NCBI GenBank assembly: GCA_018607835.1
Contig: JABBAS010000031.1
Span: 11,241 to 75,240 of the forward strand
DNA length: 64,000 nucleotides
From: Methylobacillus sp.
GTDB lineage: Bacteria > Pseudomonadota > Gammaproteobacteria > Burkholderiales > Burkholderiaceae_C
Reading direction: 5' to 3'
Below the pieces are notes generated by a model, which did no database searches, was not told where the DNA came from, and saw only the letters and a list, made by a program, of their open reading frames with translations. A program made the position numbers and the translations under genes. Positions 27,212-35,777 of this stretch are shown here, piece after piece (position 1 is the stretch's first letter; each line of letters opens with the position of its first letter).

Positions 27212-28648
27212 ATGAACGCCGTTCTAAAACCCCAAACTGCCCCCAACCACGTGATCGCTGACATCACATTGGCTGCATGGGGACGCAAAGAAATCAATAT
27301 TGCTGAAACCGAAATGCCTGGCTTGATGGCGATTCGGTCCGAGTTTGCCGCTAAGCAACCCCTTAAGGGCGCGCGCATTACGGGCAGCTTGCACATGACC
27401 ATACAAACCGCTGTTTTGGTAGAAACCTTGCAAGCCCTGGGCGCTGACGTGCGCTGGGCCTCATGCAATATCTACTCAACGCAAGACCAAGCCGCTGCGG
27501 CATTGGTCGAGCGTGGCACGCCCGTGTTCGCCTTTAAGGGCGAGACCTTGGCCGATTACTGGGACTTTACCCACCGCATCTTCGAGTTCGACGGTGCCAA
27601 AGGTACGCCAGAAGAAGGCCCCAACATGATTTTGGACGACGGTGGTGATGCCACTGGTTTGATGCATTTGGGTGTGCGCGCAGAAAAAGACATCAGCGTT
27701 CTAGACAAGCCAAGCAGCGAAGAGGAGACATTTTTGTTCGCCTCTATCAAGGCCAAGCTGGCCGTGGACCCCACGTTTTACAGCCGCCGCTTACCCAACA
27801 TCATGGGCGTGACGGAAGAGACCACCACCGGGGTCTTGCGTCTGAATGAGATGAGCGAAGCGGGTACCTTGATGCTGCGCGCGATCAACGTCAACGACTC
27901 AGTGACCAAGAGTAAATTTGACAACTTGTACGGTTGCCGTGAGTCCTTGGTCGACGGCATCAAGCGTGCAACCGATGTCATGATCGCCGGTAAGGTTGCG
28001 GTCGTTGCCGGCTACGGCGACGTCGGCAAGGGCAGCGCCCAAGCCTTGCGTGCCTTGTCTGCGCAGGTGTGGGTAACTGAGGTGGATCCGATCTGCGCCT
28101 TGCAGGCTGCGATGGAAGGCTACCGTGTCGTAACCATGGACTATGCTGTGGATAAGGCAGACATTTTTGTGACGGCAACAGGTAACAAAGACATCATCAC
28201 CCGTGCCCACATGGACAAGATGAAGGATCAAGCCATTGTTTGCAACATCGGACACTTTGACAACGAGATCGATGTTGCCGGTTTAGAGAGTTGCACTTGG
28301 GAAGAAATCAAGCCACAAGTCGACCATGTGGTGTTCCCCGATGGCAAGCGCATCATTCTGTTGGCAAAAGGCCGTTTGGTGAACTTGGGCTGTGGAACGG
28401 GTCACCCCAGCTTTGTCATGAGTAGCTCCTTTGCTAACCAAGTCATTGCGCAAGTAGAGTTGTTCACGCGTCCCGATTTCTACGAAGTGGGTAAGGTCTA
28501 CGTGTTGCCCAAGCACTTGGACGAGAAAGTGGCGCGTCTGCACCTGATGAAGGTGGGCGCACAGCTTACCGAGTTGACAGCAGACCAGGCACAGTACATC
28601 GGTGTCAGCCAAGCGGGTCCGTACAAAGCGGACGCCTACCGCTACTAA
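27212..28648 (+). CDS. ahcY: Adenosylhomocysteinase
   Basis: Hydrolyses S-adenosylhomocysteine to homocysteine and adenosine, removing the inhibitor of SAM-dependent methylases. I start at the ATG 27212 ([24 protein letters not shown]), 478 residues, with GGAG 7 bases upstream; the open frame begins 75 bases earlier, inside the riboswitch expression region. Key features: substrate region [26 protein letters not shown]-binding [21 protein letters not shown]-terminal KADAYRY, whose Lys-Tyr reach into the NAD site of the partner subunit. tlyA-like and metF genes follow in the same direction. Confidence 0.96.
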   Translation: MNAVLKPQTAPNHVIADITLAAWGRKEINIAETEMPGLMAIRSEFAAKQPLKGARITGSLHMTIQTAVLVETLQALGADVRWASCNIYSTQDQAAAALVERGTPVFAFKGETLADYWDFTHRIFEFDGAKGTPEEGPNMILDDGGDATGLMHLGVRAEKDISVLDKPSSEEETFLFASIKAKLAVDPTFYSRRLPNIMGVTEETTTGVLRLNEMSEAGTLMLRAINVNDSVTKSKFDNLYGCRESLVDGIKRATDVMIAGKVAVVAGYGDVGKGSAQALRALSAQVWVTEVDPICALQAAMEGYRVVTMDYAVDKADIFVTATGNKDIITRAHMDKMKDQAIVCNIGHFDNEIDVAGLESCTWEEIKPQVDHVVFPDGKRIILLAKGRLVNLGCGTGHPSFVMSSSFANQVIAQVELFTRPDFYEVGKVYVLPKHLDEKVARLHLMKVGAQLTELTADQAQYIGVSQAGPYKADAYRY

Positions 28649-28699
28649 GCCTAAGCCAACCTGTGCACGCGTTGCCCTTGACGAATCAAGTCACACACC

Positions 28700-29533
28700 A
28701 TGCGAATTGATTTGCTCTTGGTGCAGCGCAGCCTGGCGCCGACACGTTCGGCCGCACAGCGCCTGCTGGAGGCGCAGGGCGCGCAGTGGCGTGCACATGC
28801 CGGAGACGATTGGATCACTCCTAGAAAAGCAGGCGATCAGGTGCCTGACGGTTGTGAGATCCGTGTGGTGGATGAAGCGCAAACGCGCTACGTTTCCCGC
28901 GGTGGTCTGAAATTAGCAGGTGCGATTGCGCATACAGGCTGGAACCCGGGTGGTTTGTGTTGTCTTGATGTTGGGCAAAGCACGGGTGGCTTTACCGACT
29001 GCTTGTTGCAGCACGGCGCCGCGGGTATTGTTGGCTTGGATGTGGGGCAAGGACAGGTGCACCCGCGTGTGCGAGCCGATGATGCCGTGGTGGTGATGGA
29101 GCACTGCAATGCACGTGATGTGGTGGCTGATCAGGTCACGGCTGCAATGCGTGAGAAGGCTGCGCAATCGGGGCAAGCGTTTTGGTCCCAGCGTGCGGAC
29201 AGCCTGTTCTCGGATGGCATCGGGTTCGACGCGATGGTGGGGGACTTGTCCTTTATCTCGCAGGTAAAGGTGTGGCCCAGTGTCTTGCCGCTACTCAAAC
29301 CCCATGCGGATGTGCTGATGCTGGTGAAGCCGCAGTTTGAGCTGCAACCCGAAGATATTGGCAAAGGGGGGCTGGTGAAAGACCCCAATGCCTTTGAGCG
29401 CGTGCGTGAACAACTCAAGGTGGCGGCGTCTGCCAACGGCTTGCAATGGCGTGACTTTTTTGAAAGTCCCATCAAAGGGGGCGACGGTAATCGTGAATTC
29501 TTTTTATGGGCGACGCGACTGGCCACGGTTTAA
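28700..29533 (+). CDS. tlyA: TlyA-family rRNA 2'-O-methyltransferase / hemolysin-like
   Basis: Protein of 277 residues. The N-terminal S4 RNA-binding domain (MRIDLLLVQRSLAPTRSAAQRLLEAQ, about 1-60) is followed by an FtsJ-like SAM methyltransferase (LDVGQSTGGFTDCLLQHGA about 92-110; MVGDLSFISQVKVWP about 180-194; VKPQFELQPEDIGKGG). TlyA of actinobacteria methylates 16S and 23S rRNA; other members are annotated as hemolysins, but an enzymatic rRNA role fits better. It lies between ahcY and metF, so a SAM-using enzyme shares the operon with SAM-cycle genes. Confidence 0.88.
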   Translation: MRIDLLLVQRSLAPTRSAAQRLLEAQGAQWRAHAGDDWITPRKAGDQVPDGCEIRVVDEAQTRYVSRGGLKLAGAIAHTGWNPGGLCCLDVGQSTGGFTDCLLQHGAAGIVGLDVGQGQVHPRVRADDAVVVMEHCNARDVVADQVTAAMREKAAQSGQAFWSQRADSLFSDGIGFDAMVGDLSFISQVKVWPSVLPLLKPHADVLMLVKPQFELQPEDIGKGGLVKDPNAFERVREQLKVAASANGLQWRDFFESPIKGGDGNREFFLWATRLATV

Positions 29534-29548
29534 TGAAGGAGTATGGCG

Positions 29549-30376
29549 ATGAGCCTACCCATTAGTTTCGAGTTTTTTCCGACAAAAACACCTGAGGGTG
29601 CCGCCAAGCAAGAAGGGGTTCGCCAGGCGCTTTACGCTAAAAAGCCTGAGTTTTGCTCAGTTACGTTTGGTGCTGGCGGGTCGACTCAGACGGGCACCTT
29701 CAATATGGTGGCTGAGATCTTGAAAGAGGGTGTGCCAGCGGCATCGCACTTTTCTTGCGTGGGTGCCAGCAAGGCATCGGCGCGTGAGCAACTCACCACC
29801 TTGAAAGCAATGGGCGTTAAGCGCTTGGTTGCACTGAGGGGCGATTTGCCCAGTGGCTATGGCGTTGGCGGCGAGTTTCAGTATGCCTCTGACTTGGTTG
29901 CGTTCATCCGGTTGGAGTTTGGTGATGCGTTCCATATTGAGGTTGCTGCGTATCCTGAGGTTCACCCTCAGGCGCGGAATGTGACGGCAGATTTGAAGGC
30001 CTTTGCGACCAAGGTGCAGGCGGGGGCAGATTCTGCAATTACCCAATACTTCTTTAACTCAGACGCTTACTTTCAATTTGTTGAAGACGCAGAAAAACTG
30101 GGCGTCACCGTGCCGATTACACCCGGCATCATGCCGATCACAAACAGTAGCCAGTTGATGCGTTTTTCCGATATGTGCGGCGCAGAAATTCCGCGCTGGA
30201 TCCGCCTACGCCTTCAGGGATTTGGTGATGACACCGCATCCATCAAGGCGTTTGGACACGACGTCATCACTGATTTGTGTGAGGTCTTGCGTGCCGGCGG
30301 CGCACCGGGCTTGCACTTTTACACCATGAATCAAAGTGCGCCTGTATTGGCGATTTGTGACGAGTTGGGTGTGTAA
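29549..30376 (+). CDS. metF: Methylenetetrahydrofolate reductase
   Basis: FAD enzyme reducing 5,10-methylene-THF to 5-methyl-THF, methyl donor for methionine synthesis. TIM barrel of 275 residues starting SLPISFEFFPTKTPEG, with VTFGAGGSTQTGT (about 38-50) and GDLPSGYGVGGEFQYASDLV for folate/FAD binding. I prefer the ATG at 29549: AAGGAG ends 7 bases before it, while the first ATG (29543) is only one base from that ribosome site. With ahcY upstream this forms a methyl-cycle group, likely under the SAH riboswitch at least in part. Confidence 0.94.
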   Translation: MSLPISFEFFPTKTPEGAAKQEGVRQALYAKKPEFCSVTFGAGGSTQTGTFNMVAEILKEGVPAASHFSCVGASKASAREQLTTLKAMGVKRLVALRGDLPSGYGVGGEFQYASDLVAFIRLEFGDAFHIEVAAYPEVHPQARNVTADLKAFATKVQAGADSAITQYFFNSDAYFQFVEDAEKLGVTVPITPGIMPITNSSQLMRFSDMCGAEIPRWIRLRLQGFGDDTASIKAFGHDVITDLCEVLRAGGAPGLHFYTMNQSAPVLAICDELGV

Positions 30377-30503
30377 ACACCGTTCGCTCATTCAGTTTTC
30401 TTTTTTACGTTGTTTCTAAAAATCGCTATCAATACCGCATGGATCAGTGAGTGCTGCTTGAGCCAAACTAGGATCGCTAGATCAAAACTTTTTGGAGAGC
30501 GAA

Positions 30504-30734
30504 ATGGCAGATCAGTGGTTAGGCAGTTTGGTAACCGATAACGCCCAAGCGGGATTCGATTTGGCGATCATGATGGCTCGCATGGGTGTGAAATACACCC
30601 AACCATCCGATGAGGTTCGCGGAAAGCTTCGCCCTGTTTACGCATCGGATGCCAATGCGCTGATTGCCTCATCGCACGTGATTGCGGTTAACTTCCAAAC
30701 CGTTGCGGCCGCCAACAATTACTGGCGCGCTTAA
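30504..30734 (+). CDS. Small conserved-looking protein of unknown function
   Basis: Encodes 76 residues from the ATG at 30504, with GGAGAG as ribosome site. The protein is soluble, with no signal peptide, membrane segment or cysteine; it starts MADQWLGSLVTDNAQAGF and ends in an Ala-rich helix with NNYWRA. I do not recognise the family. The 127-base gap before it has a T-rich run (about 30396-30408) but no clear stem, so read-through from metF is possible. It ends one base before the convergent rlmJ. The good ribosome site and normal codon use favour a real gene. Confidence 0.6.
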   Translation: MADQWLGSLVTDNAQAGFDLAIMMARMGVKYTQPSDEVRGKLRPVYASDANALIASSHVIAVNFQTVAAANNYWRA

Positions 30735-30735
30735 T

Positions 30736-31641
30736 CTACCGGATCTTTGCCTCAAGCTTCTGTGCGGCGTATTTATCTTGCCCTAGCATTTTTACCAGAA
30801 CGGGTAAGGCCTCCTCAAGCTGGGGCTTGAGTGTGTAGGGTGGGTTCAAGACGAAGACGCCGCTGGCGCCTAAGCCGCCCCCCGGCCCTTGGCCAGAACT
30901 GCCGGCGCGAACCTGCAAGGTGGCGTGTATCCAATCTTTACCTGCCTTGTCCGCCGCATTTTTCAGCTTGCGAGGTAGGTCATGCGCCTCCGAACGCCCC
31001 ACGATGGGGTACCAAATGAGCACAGAGCCTGTGGCGAAGCGTTTGAGAGACTCGTTGAGCATCACGACGACATCGGCGTAGTCTGTTTTGAGCTCATAGC
31101 TGGGGTCGCAAATAACGAGGCCCCGACGCGACACAGGCGGCAACAGCGGGGTTACGCCCTCAAAGCCATTGCGGCGGTCCATTTGCAAATTGGCATCGCT
31201 TTGCGCTTGTTCTAGCGTGCCGCGAAGGACCCGATGGTCTGTGGGGTGCACCTCGAACGCCATCACGCGGTCTTTTTTGCGCAATAGGTGCGCGGCAATC
31301 ATGGGTGAACCGGGGTACAGCTTGATGGTTTTTCCGCCGCCGTTGCGCGTGTTGAAGGCGGCTAACATCTGGAGGTAGTTTTGCAGCAGGGGCGGCATGG
31401 ATGCGTTGACCGTACCGTTGCTGTTGACCTGGTCGAGCAGCTTGTGTATGCCTTCCAGAGCTTCTCCACTCGTCGACGCTTCGGAGGTATCCAGGCGGTA
31501 CATGCCCGCGCCAGCGTGGGTGTCCACGACCGACAACGCCCCCTCCTTTTGAGTCAAGTGTTGCAGAACTGCGACGAGGGTCGCGTGTTTGAGCACGTCG
31601 GCATGATTTCCGGCGTGAAAAGCGTGGCGGTAACTGAACAT
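30736..31641 (-). CDS. rlmJ: 23S rRNA (adenine-2030-N6)-methyltransferase RlmJ
   Basis: SAM-dependent rRNA methylase of 301 residues. The start MFSYRHAFHAGNHADVLKH is highly typical of RlmJ. The SAM site is VVDTHAGAGMYRLD (about 38-51) and the N6-adenine catalytic motif is CDPSYELKTDY, the DPPY-type tetrad in the variant form usual here. It is convergent with the small unknown gene and divergent from rplM. Confidence 0.93.
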   Translation of the reverse strand: MFSYRHAFHAGNHADVLKHATLVAVLQHLTQKEGALSVVDTHAGAGMYRLDTSEASTSGEALEGIHKLLDQVNSNGTVNASMPPLLQNYLQMLAAFNTRNGGGKTIKLYPGSPMIAAHLLRKKDRVMAFEVHPTDHRVLRGTLEQAQSDANLQMDRRNGFEGVTPLLPPVSRRGLVICDPSYELKTDYADVVVMLNESLKRFATGSVLIWYPIVGRSEAHDLPRKLKNAADKAGKDWIHATLQVRAGSSGQGPGGGLGASGVFVLNPPYTLKPQLEEALPVLVKMLGQDKYAAQKLEAKIR

Positions 31642-31697
31642 AGGTGGCTATCCTAACCGCGCGAACCCGAAATCCCCAACCTTGGGTAGAAAATTCG

Positions 31698-31877
31698 TAT
31701 AATGGAGGGCTTCGCAGCGATTTAGTGACCCCGCGGCGAGGCGCTGCTGTTGGTTGGGGCTTCATGTCTCAATCAATGGTAACCACCCACCTAAGAGGTT
31801 TCCATTAGAGAAACGCCGACCGTGGAAAAGGGTTCTCCAAACCATGTTCCGTGTTTGGCTTACGCACTTCGTGTAAG
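31698..31877 (+). promoter_or_regulatory. rplM-rpsI promoter and structured leader
   Basis: The 266-base gap between rlmJ and rplM holds a perfect -10 TATAAT (31698-31703; no good -35) and a leader of about 200 bases. Hairpins seen: AATGGTAACC (31775-31784) / GGTTTCCATT (31797-31806), 9 of 10 paired; GAGAA (31808-31812) / TTCTC (31833-31837); and CTTACGC / GTGTAAG (31859-31877). TTTCCA (31799-31804) can instead pair with TGGAAA (31823-31828), so two exclusive folds exist. This could serve autoregulation by a ribosomal protein. Confidence 0.45.
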
Positions 31878-31907
31878 TTAACTGGGACGCTCATTGAGAT
31901 ATTGCAT

Positions 31908-32336
31908 ATGAAAACATTCAGCGCCAAACCCGCTGAGGTGCAACATGAGTGGTTTGTGGTTGACGCCACCGATAAGGTGCTCGGACGAGTAGCCAGCGAA
32001 GTTGCTCTCCGTCTACGCGGCAAACACAAGGCCATTTATACGCCTCACGTTGACACCGGTGATTACATCGTTGTTATAAACGCATCCAAAATCAGAGTCA
32101 CAGGCAACAAAGCCTTGGATAAGGTTTACTACCGTCACTCCGGTTTTCCGGGTGGTATTTACGGTACGAACTTCCGTGACATGCAAGCCAAGCATCCCGG
32201 CCGTGCGCTGGAAAAAGCGGTTAAGGGCATGCTGCCCAAAGGCCCACTTGGTTACGCAATGATCAAGAAGCTCAAGGTGTACGGGAGTGCTGAGCACCCA
32301 CACACCGCCCAGCAACCCAAAGTGTTGGAAATCTAA
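31908..32336 (+). CDS. rplM: 50S ribosomal protein L13
   Basis: Large-subunit protein, 142 residues from the ATG at 31908 ([15 protein letters not shown]), the standard start; the open frame extends upstream into the leader. Typical segments: [42 protein letters not shown] and [19 protein letters not shown]. Only a weak GAGA serves as ribosome site. It is followed after 9 bases by rpsI, the universal pairing. Confidence 0.98.
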   Translation: MKTFSAKPAEVQHEWFVVDATDKVLGRVASEVALRLRGKHKAIYTPHVDTGDYIVVINASKIRVTGNKALDKVYYRHSGFPGGIYGTNFRDMQAKHPGRALEKAVKGMLPKGPLGYAMIKKLKVYGSAEHPHTAQQPKVLEI

Positions 32337-32345
32337 GGAGCCGAA

Positions 32346-32738
32346 ATGATTGGAGATTGGAACAATGGCACAGGCCGTCGCAAATCAAGCGTCGCGCGTG
32401 TGTTTATGAAAAAAGGTTCAGGCAAGATCATGGTGAACGGTAAAGACATCGAAGCATACTTCGGTCGTCAAACCTCCATCATGATTGCCAAGCAACCATT
32501 GGTTTTGACCGATAACGTCACGTCTTTTGACGTGCAAGTTAACGTTCATGGCGGTGGCGAGTCTGGACAAGCTGGTGCGGTTCGTCACGGCATTACCCGT
32601 GCGCTGATGGACTACAACGCAGACTTGAAGCCCGTGCTGTCTGCTGCCGGTTACGTCACGCGTGATGCACGCGAAGTGGAACGTAAAAAAGTTGGTTTGC
32701 GTTCGGCGCGCCGCCGCAAGCAGTTCAGCAAGCGTTAA
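32346..32738 (+). CDS. rpsI: 30S ribosomal protein S9
   Basis: Small-subunit protein, 130 residues. Starts [22 protein letters not shown] and ends [14 protein letters not shown], the conserved tail whose last Arg contacts P-site tRNA. AAGGAG lies before the start. A terminator follows. Confidence 0.98.
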   Translation: MIGDWNNGTGRRKSSVARVFMKKGSGKIMVNGKDIEAYFGRQTSIMIAKQPLVLTDNVTSFDVQVNVHGGGESGQAGAVRHGITRALMDYNADLKPVLSAAGYVTRDAREVERKKVGLRSARRRKQFSKR

Positions 32739-32760
32739 TTCGCTGTGTTGGCAGGAGAAA

Positions 32761-32796
32761 GCCGCCCACGGGACTTGTCTTGGGGCGGTTTTTTTA
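32761..32796 (+). terminator. Rho-independent terminator after rpsI
   Basis: CCGCCC (32762-32767) pairs with GGGCGG (32783-32788) around a 15-base loop and is followed by seven T (32789-32795). Confidence 0.85.
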
Positions 32797-32847
32797 TTTC
32801 TCCCTTTTGGGTACGCTTTGCTTTTGATTGATGGGAAATAGGCCGTA

Positions 32848-33558
32848 ATGAGATTTCGCCTATGGAGACGACGACTCACGGTAAGTGCACCACGGATGTC
32901 CGTGCGCAGTGCGTTGCCATGGCCTATTCGGTCGTTGGTCGTGGCCTTGGTGCTAGGATTTTCTGCCGCCGTGGGTTTGTGGGCGTTCGAGCAAGGTAAG
33001 CAGTTGGCCGGTTTTGACGACGAGGCCAAAGAAGAGCTGATTGCGTTGCGTCAGGAGGCCATCAAGCTGCGTGCGAACCTCGAGTCGTCGCAGTCAGTCA
33101 TCAACACCTCGCAGAGCCAAATTATTGCCGAGCAGACCTCGCAGCGCGAGCTGGCGTTGCAGCTGAAGCGTTTAGAGCTTGAAAATCAAAGCCTGCGCAG
33201 CGACTTAAACTTTTTTGAACAGCTGATACCGACGACCGGGGGCACCTCGGCGGCGCGTATCCGCTCTTTGCAGGCGGAAATGGTCAGTCTGACCCAAGTC
33301 AGCTGGCAACTTTTGATCATTCAAGCGGCGAAGAACCCCAAGGCCTTTGAGGGCAGCATCGAGCTGGTTTTTACCGGCAGCTTGGACGGACGTCCCCTGA
33401 GTATCAAGCCCGTGGGTAGCCCGCGTGAGGTTAACTTGGTACAGTATCTCCGGGTGGGTGGACTGTTTGACATCCCGGCTGATGTGAAGCCCAAGACATT
33501 AACGGTTAAATTGAGTCAAAATGGGGCGGTGAAGTCGGTACAGACCTTTAATTTTTAA
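32848..33558 (+). CDS. Membrane-anchored coiled-coil protein, DUF6776-like
   Basis: Protein of 236 residues: basic N-terminus, one membrane helix (about 30-50, VVALVLGFSAAVGLWAFEQG), a long coiled coil (about 58-125, many Gln/Glu/Leu), and a C-terminal beta-rich domain (about 140-236, ending VKLSQNGAVKSVQTFNF). This build fits the DUF6776 family of betaproteobacteria, whose function is unknown. Likely bitopic with the bulk in the periplasm. The next gene, 55 bases on, is a bactofilin, hinting at a role in envelope organisation. Confidence 0.8.
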   Translation: MRFRLWRRRLTVSAPRMSVRSALPWPIRSLVVALVLGFSAAVGLWAFEQGKQLAGFDDEAKEELIALRQEAIKLRANLESSQSVINTSQSQIIAEQTSQRELALQLKRLELENQSLRSDLNFFEQLIPTTGGTSAARIRSLQAEMVSLTQVSWQLLIIQAAKNPKAFEGSIELVFTGSLDGRPLSIKPVGSPREVNLVQYLRVGGLFDIPADVKPKTLTVKLSQNGAVKSVQTFNF

Positions 33559-33613
33559 GGATGTTGTCACGGGCGAGCACGCAGCTTTGAGAGCTGAATA
33601 ATAAGGAAATGCC

Positions 33614-34012
33614 ATGCTTGGTAAGAAAAAAATGCCTCTGATTAAAAGCCTGATCGCCGTGGGTACGACCATCGGCGGCGGCATTACGTTTGAGGACGGT
33701 TTACGTGTCGATGGCCAAGTCATTGGCGACGTCATTGGGCGTGACGGCAAACCCAGTGTGCTCGTTGTGAGTGAGAACGCATCTATCGATGGGGCGGTGG
33801 TTGCTGACCACGTCATCATCAACGGGGTCGTGAATGGTCCGGTTTTGGCTAAGCATGTCATCGAACTGCAGCCCAAGGCTCGGGTAGAGGGTAATGTGAC
33901 CTATAAGTCCATCGAGTTGCACTTGGGTGCGCTGGTGAATGGTCAACTGAGCCCGCTGTCTGCTTTGCAAGAAGACAAGCCCGCGCTCAAGCTCGCATCA
34001 AAAGCCTCTTGA
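33614..34012 (+). CDS. Bactofilin (polymer-forming cytoskeletal protein)
   Basis: Bactofilin-domain protein of 132 residues forming a right-handed beta-helix that polymerises into filaments. After a Lys-rich start come repeated beta-helix rungs such as GGGITFEDGLRVDGQVIGDVIG, VVSENASIDGAVVADHVIINGVVNGPV and KHVIELQPKARVEGNVTYKSIELHLGALVNGQL. Known bactofilins organise peptidoglycan enzymes, and an M23 peptidase is encoded close by on the other strand. AAGGA precedes the ATG. Confidence 0.92.
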   Translation: MLGKKKMPLIKSLIAVGTTIGGGITFEDGLRVDGQVIGDVIGRDGKPSVLVVSENASIDGAVVADHVIINGVVNGPVLAKHVIELQPKARVEGNVTYKSIELHLGALVNGQLSPLSALQEDKPALKLASKAS

Positions 34013-34105
34013 AGGCAGGGTCTTTTCTAGTAGCGTAGTATTTAAGTCAAGTTTATAAAGAAGCAGTGAGCCGTTTGCCCACTGTCTCCATTCCGAAAGA
34101 ACACC

Positions 34106-34474
34106 ATGAGCGAAATCGTAGAAACAGCCCCCGAAATGGAAATGCCTGTTGCGCTAATCTTTACGGACAGTGCGGCAGCAAAGGTCGCGGATTTGATCGC
34201 GGAAGAGGGCAACCCTGACTTGAAATTGCGTGTGTTTGTGCAGGGCGGTGGGTGCTCTGGCTTCCAATACGGCTTTACCTTTGACGAGGTGACCAACGAA
34301 GATGACACCACCATGACCAAGAACGGTGTGTCCTTACTGATCGATGCAATGAGCTATCAGTACCTGACCGGTGCTGAGATTGACTACAAGGAAGACTTGC
34401 AGGGTGCGCAGTTTGTGATTAAGAACCCCAATGCAACGACCACTTGTGGATGTGGTTCGAGCTTTGGCGTGTAA
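34106..34474 (+). CDS. erpA: Iron-sulfur cluster insertion protein ErpA
   Basis: A-type Fe-S carrier of 122 residues. The three cluster ligands are Cys50 ([11 protein letters not shown]), Cys114 and Cys116 ([11 protein letters not shown]). Delivers clusters to apoproteins. The 93-base gap before it contains CAGTG/CACTG and a TATAAA-like box, so it may have its own promoter. A bidirectional terminator follows. Confidence 0.95.
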   Translation: MSEIVETAPEMEMPVALIFTDSAAAKVADLIAEEGNPDLKLRVFVQGGGCSGFQYGFTFDEVTNEDDTTMTKNGVSLLIDAMSYQYLTGAEIDYKEDLQGAQFVIKNPNATTTCGCGSSFGV

Positions 34475-34486
34475 GCCGCTTTAGAC

Positions 34487-34518
34487 CCAAAAAAAGCCCG
34501 GCGTTGTCGGGCTTTTTT
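34487..34518. terminator. Bidirectional terminator between erpA and anmK
   Basis: AGCCCG (34495-34500) and CGGGCT (34508-34513) form the stem around a 7-base loop. It is flanked by A-rich sequence on the left and six T on the right, so it can serve both convergent genes. Confidence 0.88.
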
Positions 34519-34536
34519 GTGGGCAGTCGCCATCGG

Positions 34537-35721
34537 TTATTTTGGGTAAAGGGCGCCCAAGATTCGCGGGCCTTTGGCACCCGTGGCTTGAATCGCGTTA
34601 CCGGACCGATGTGTCACAAAGCACCAAGCCAACCACGCGAATGCGGCGGCCTCCACTTGCAGTACCGGCAGTCCCACGGTATCTGTGGTGGTGACGTGGG
34701 TTTGCGGCAGTGCCTGCTGGAGCAACTGCATCAGTTGCTGGTTGTAGGCACCGCCGCCGCAAACCAACAATTGAGCGGGCTCCGTTGATATCGTGTGGAG
34801 ATGCTGTAACAGGTGACGCACCTGGGTAGCCGCCGATTGTGCCGTTAGCGCCCCCAATGTGGCCTGTACATCCACCGCTTCCAACGCTTCTACTGCGGGG
34901 AAGGCCGTCAAGGTCTTGTGCAACCACGTGGCATTGAAATCGTCGCGACCTGTGCTGCTTGGCTGGCGTGCTTGGTTATGCTGAAAGAATGGATCGCTAA
35001 GAAAATGCGCTAAAAGCGCGGGTGCCACGCGACCGCTACCGCCCCATGCGCCATCGGTATCAAATGGGGTGCCAAGGTGTTGTTGCGCCCACAGGTCTAA
35101 TAAGACGTTACCGGGGCCTGTGTCGCAGCCCGCTAAGCCGCCATTGCCGGCGAGTACGCTCGCGTTTGCAATCCCGCCGATATTCAAAACGGCGACGTCT
35201 ACGCCCGCTCGACCAAACACCCCACGATGAAAAGCGGGGACCAGCGGCGCACCTTGCCCGCCGGCGGCGAGGTCCCGGGCCCGAAAGTCCGCGATAACGT
35301 CAATGCCAGTGTGCTCGGCGAGGAGCGCGGGGTGATTGACTTGTACGCTGTAGCCCACGCTGGCGTCACCAGCGAGGGTGCTTGCGGCCTCGGGTTGGTG
35401 CCTAACGGTTTGCCCGTGCGCGCCGATGGCACAGACCGCGGACGCGCTCAGGTCATGGGCTTGGAGTAGTTGCCTGCACACGGCGCTGTAGTCGTGGGCC
35501 AGCTGCGTCCCGAGCTGTGCGGCGAGGTGCAGCTCGTTATGGCCCGCTTGGTTGAGGGTGTAAGCGACTTCTCGGGTTCGCGGGTGAAATGCCTCGTGCA
35601 CGTGTTGCACGACCTGCACGTCGCCGTGGTCATTGATCTGGCAGAGCACCCCATCAACGCCGTCTAAGGAGGTGCCGGACATCAGCCCAATGAAGTAACG
35701 GGTCGGGGCCGGTGTGGTCAT
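34537..35721 (-). CDS. anmK: Anhydro-N-acetylmuramic acid kinase
   Basis: Recycles peptidoglycan-derived anhydro-MurNAc to MurNAc-6-phosphate, using ATP. I start at MTTPAPTRYFIGLMSGTSLDGVDGV (394 residues), which places the ATP-binding GLMSGTSLDG motif at the usual distance; the frame could begin 9 to 12 codons earlier. Other motifs: AIGAHGQTVRHQPEA, VLNIGGIANASVL, and CDTGPGNVLLDLW. It follows the M23 peptidase gene in the same direction, linking wall cleavage and recycling. Confidence 0.93.
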   Translation of the reverse strand: MTTPAPTRYFIGLMSGTSLDGVDGVLCQINDHGDVQVVQHVHEAFHPRTREVAYTLNQAGHNELHLAAQLGTQLAHDYSAVCRQLLQAHDLSASAVCAIGAHGQTVRHQPEAASTLAGDASVGYSVQVNHPALLAEHTGIDVIADFRARDLAAGGQGAPLVPAFHRGVFGRAGVDVAVLNIGGIANASVLAGNGGLAGCDTGPGNVLLDLWAQQHLGTPFDTDGAWGGSGRVAPALLAHFLSDPFFQHNQARQPSSTGRDDFNATWLHKTLTAFPAVEALEAVDVQATLGALTAQSAATQVRHLLQHLHTISTEPAQLLVCGGGAYNQQLMQLLQQALPQTHVTTTDTVGLPVLQVEAAAFAWLAWCFVTHRSGNAIQATGAKGPRILGALYPK

Positions 35722-35777
35722 GTCAGCATTATCACGGATTGGATGCATGCTCGGCACGCTTGGCCCAAGGCGTTACG

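Noticed and set aside
31851..31907. 19-residue upstream extension of L13
   Set aside because: L13 normally begins MKTFSAK; the extension lies in the structured leader.
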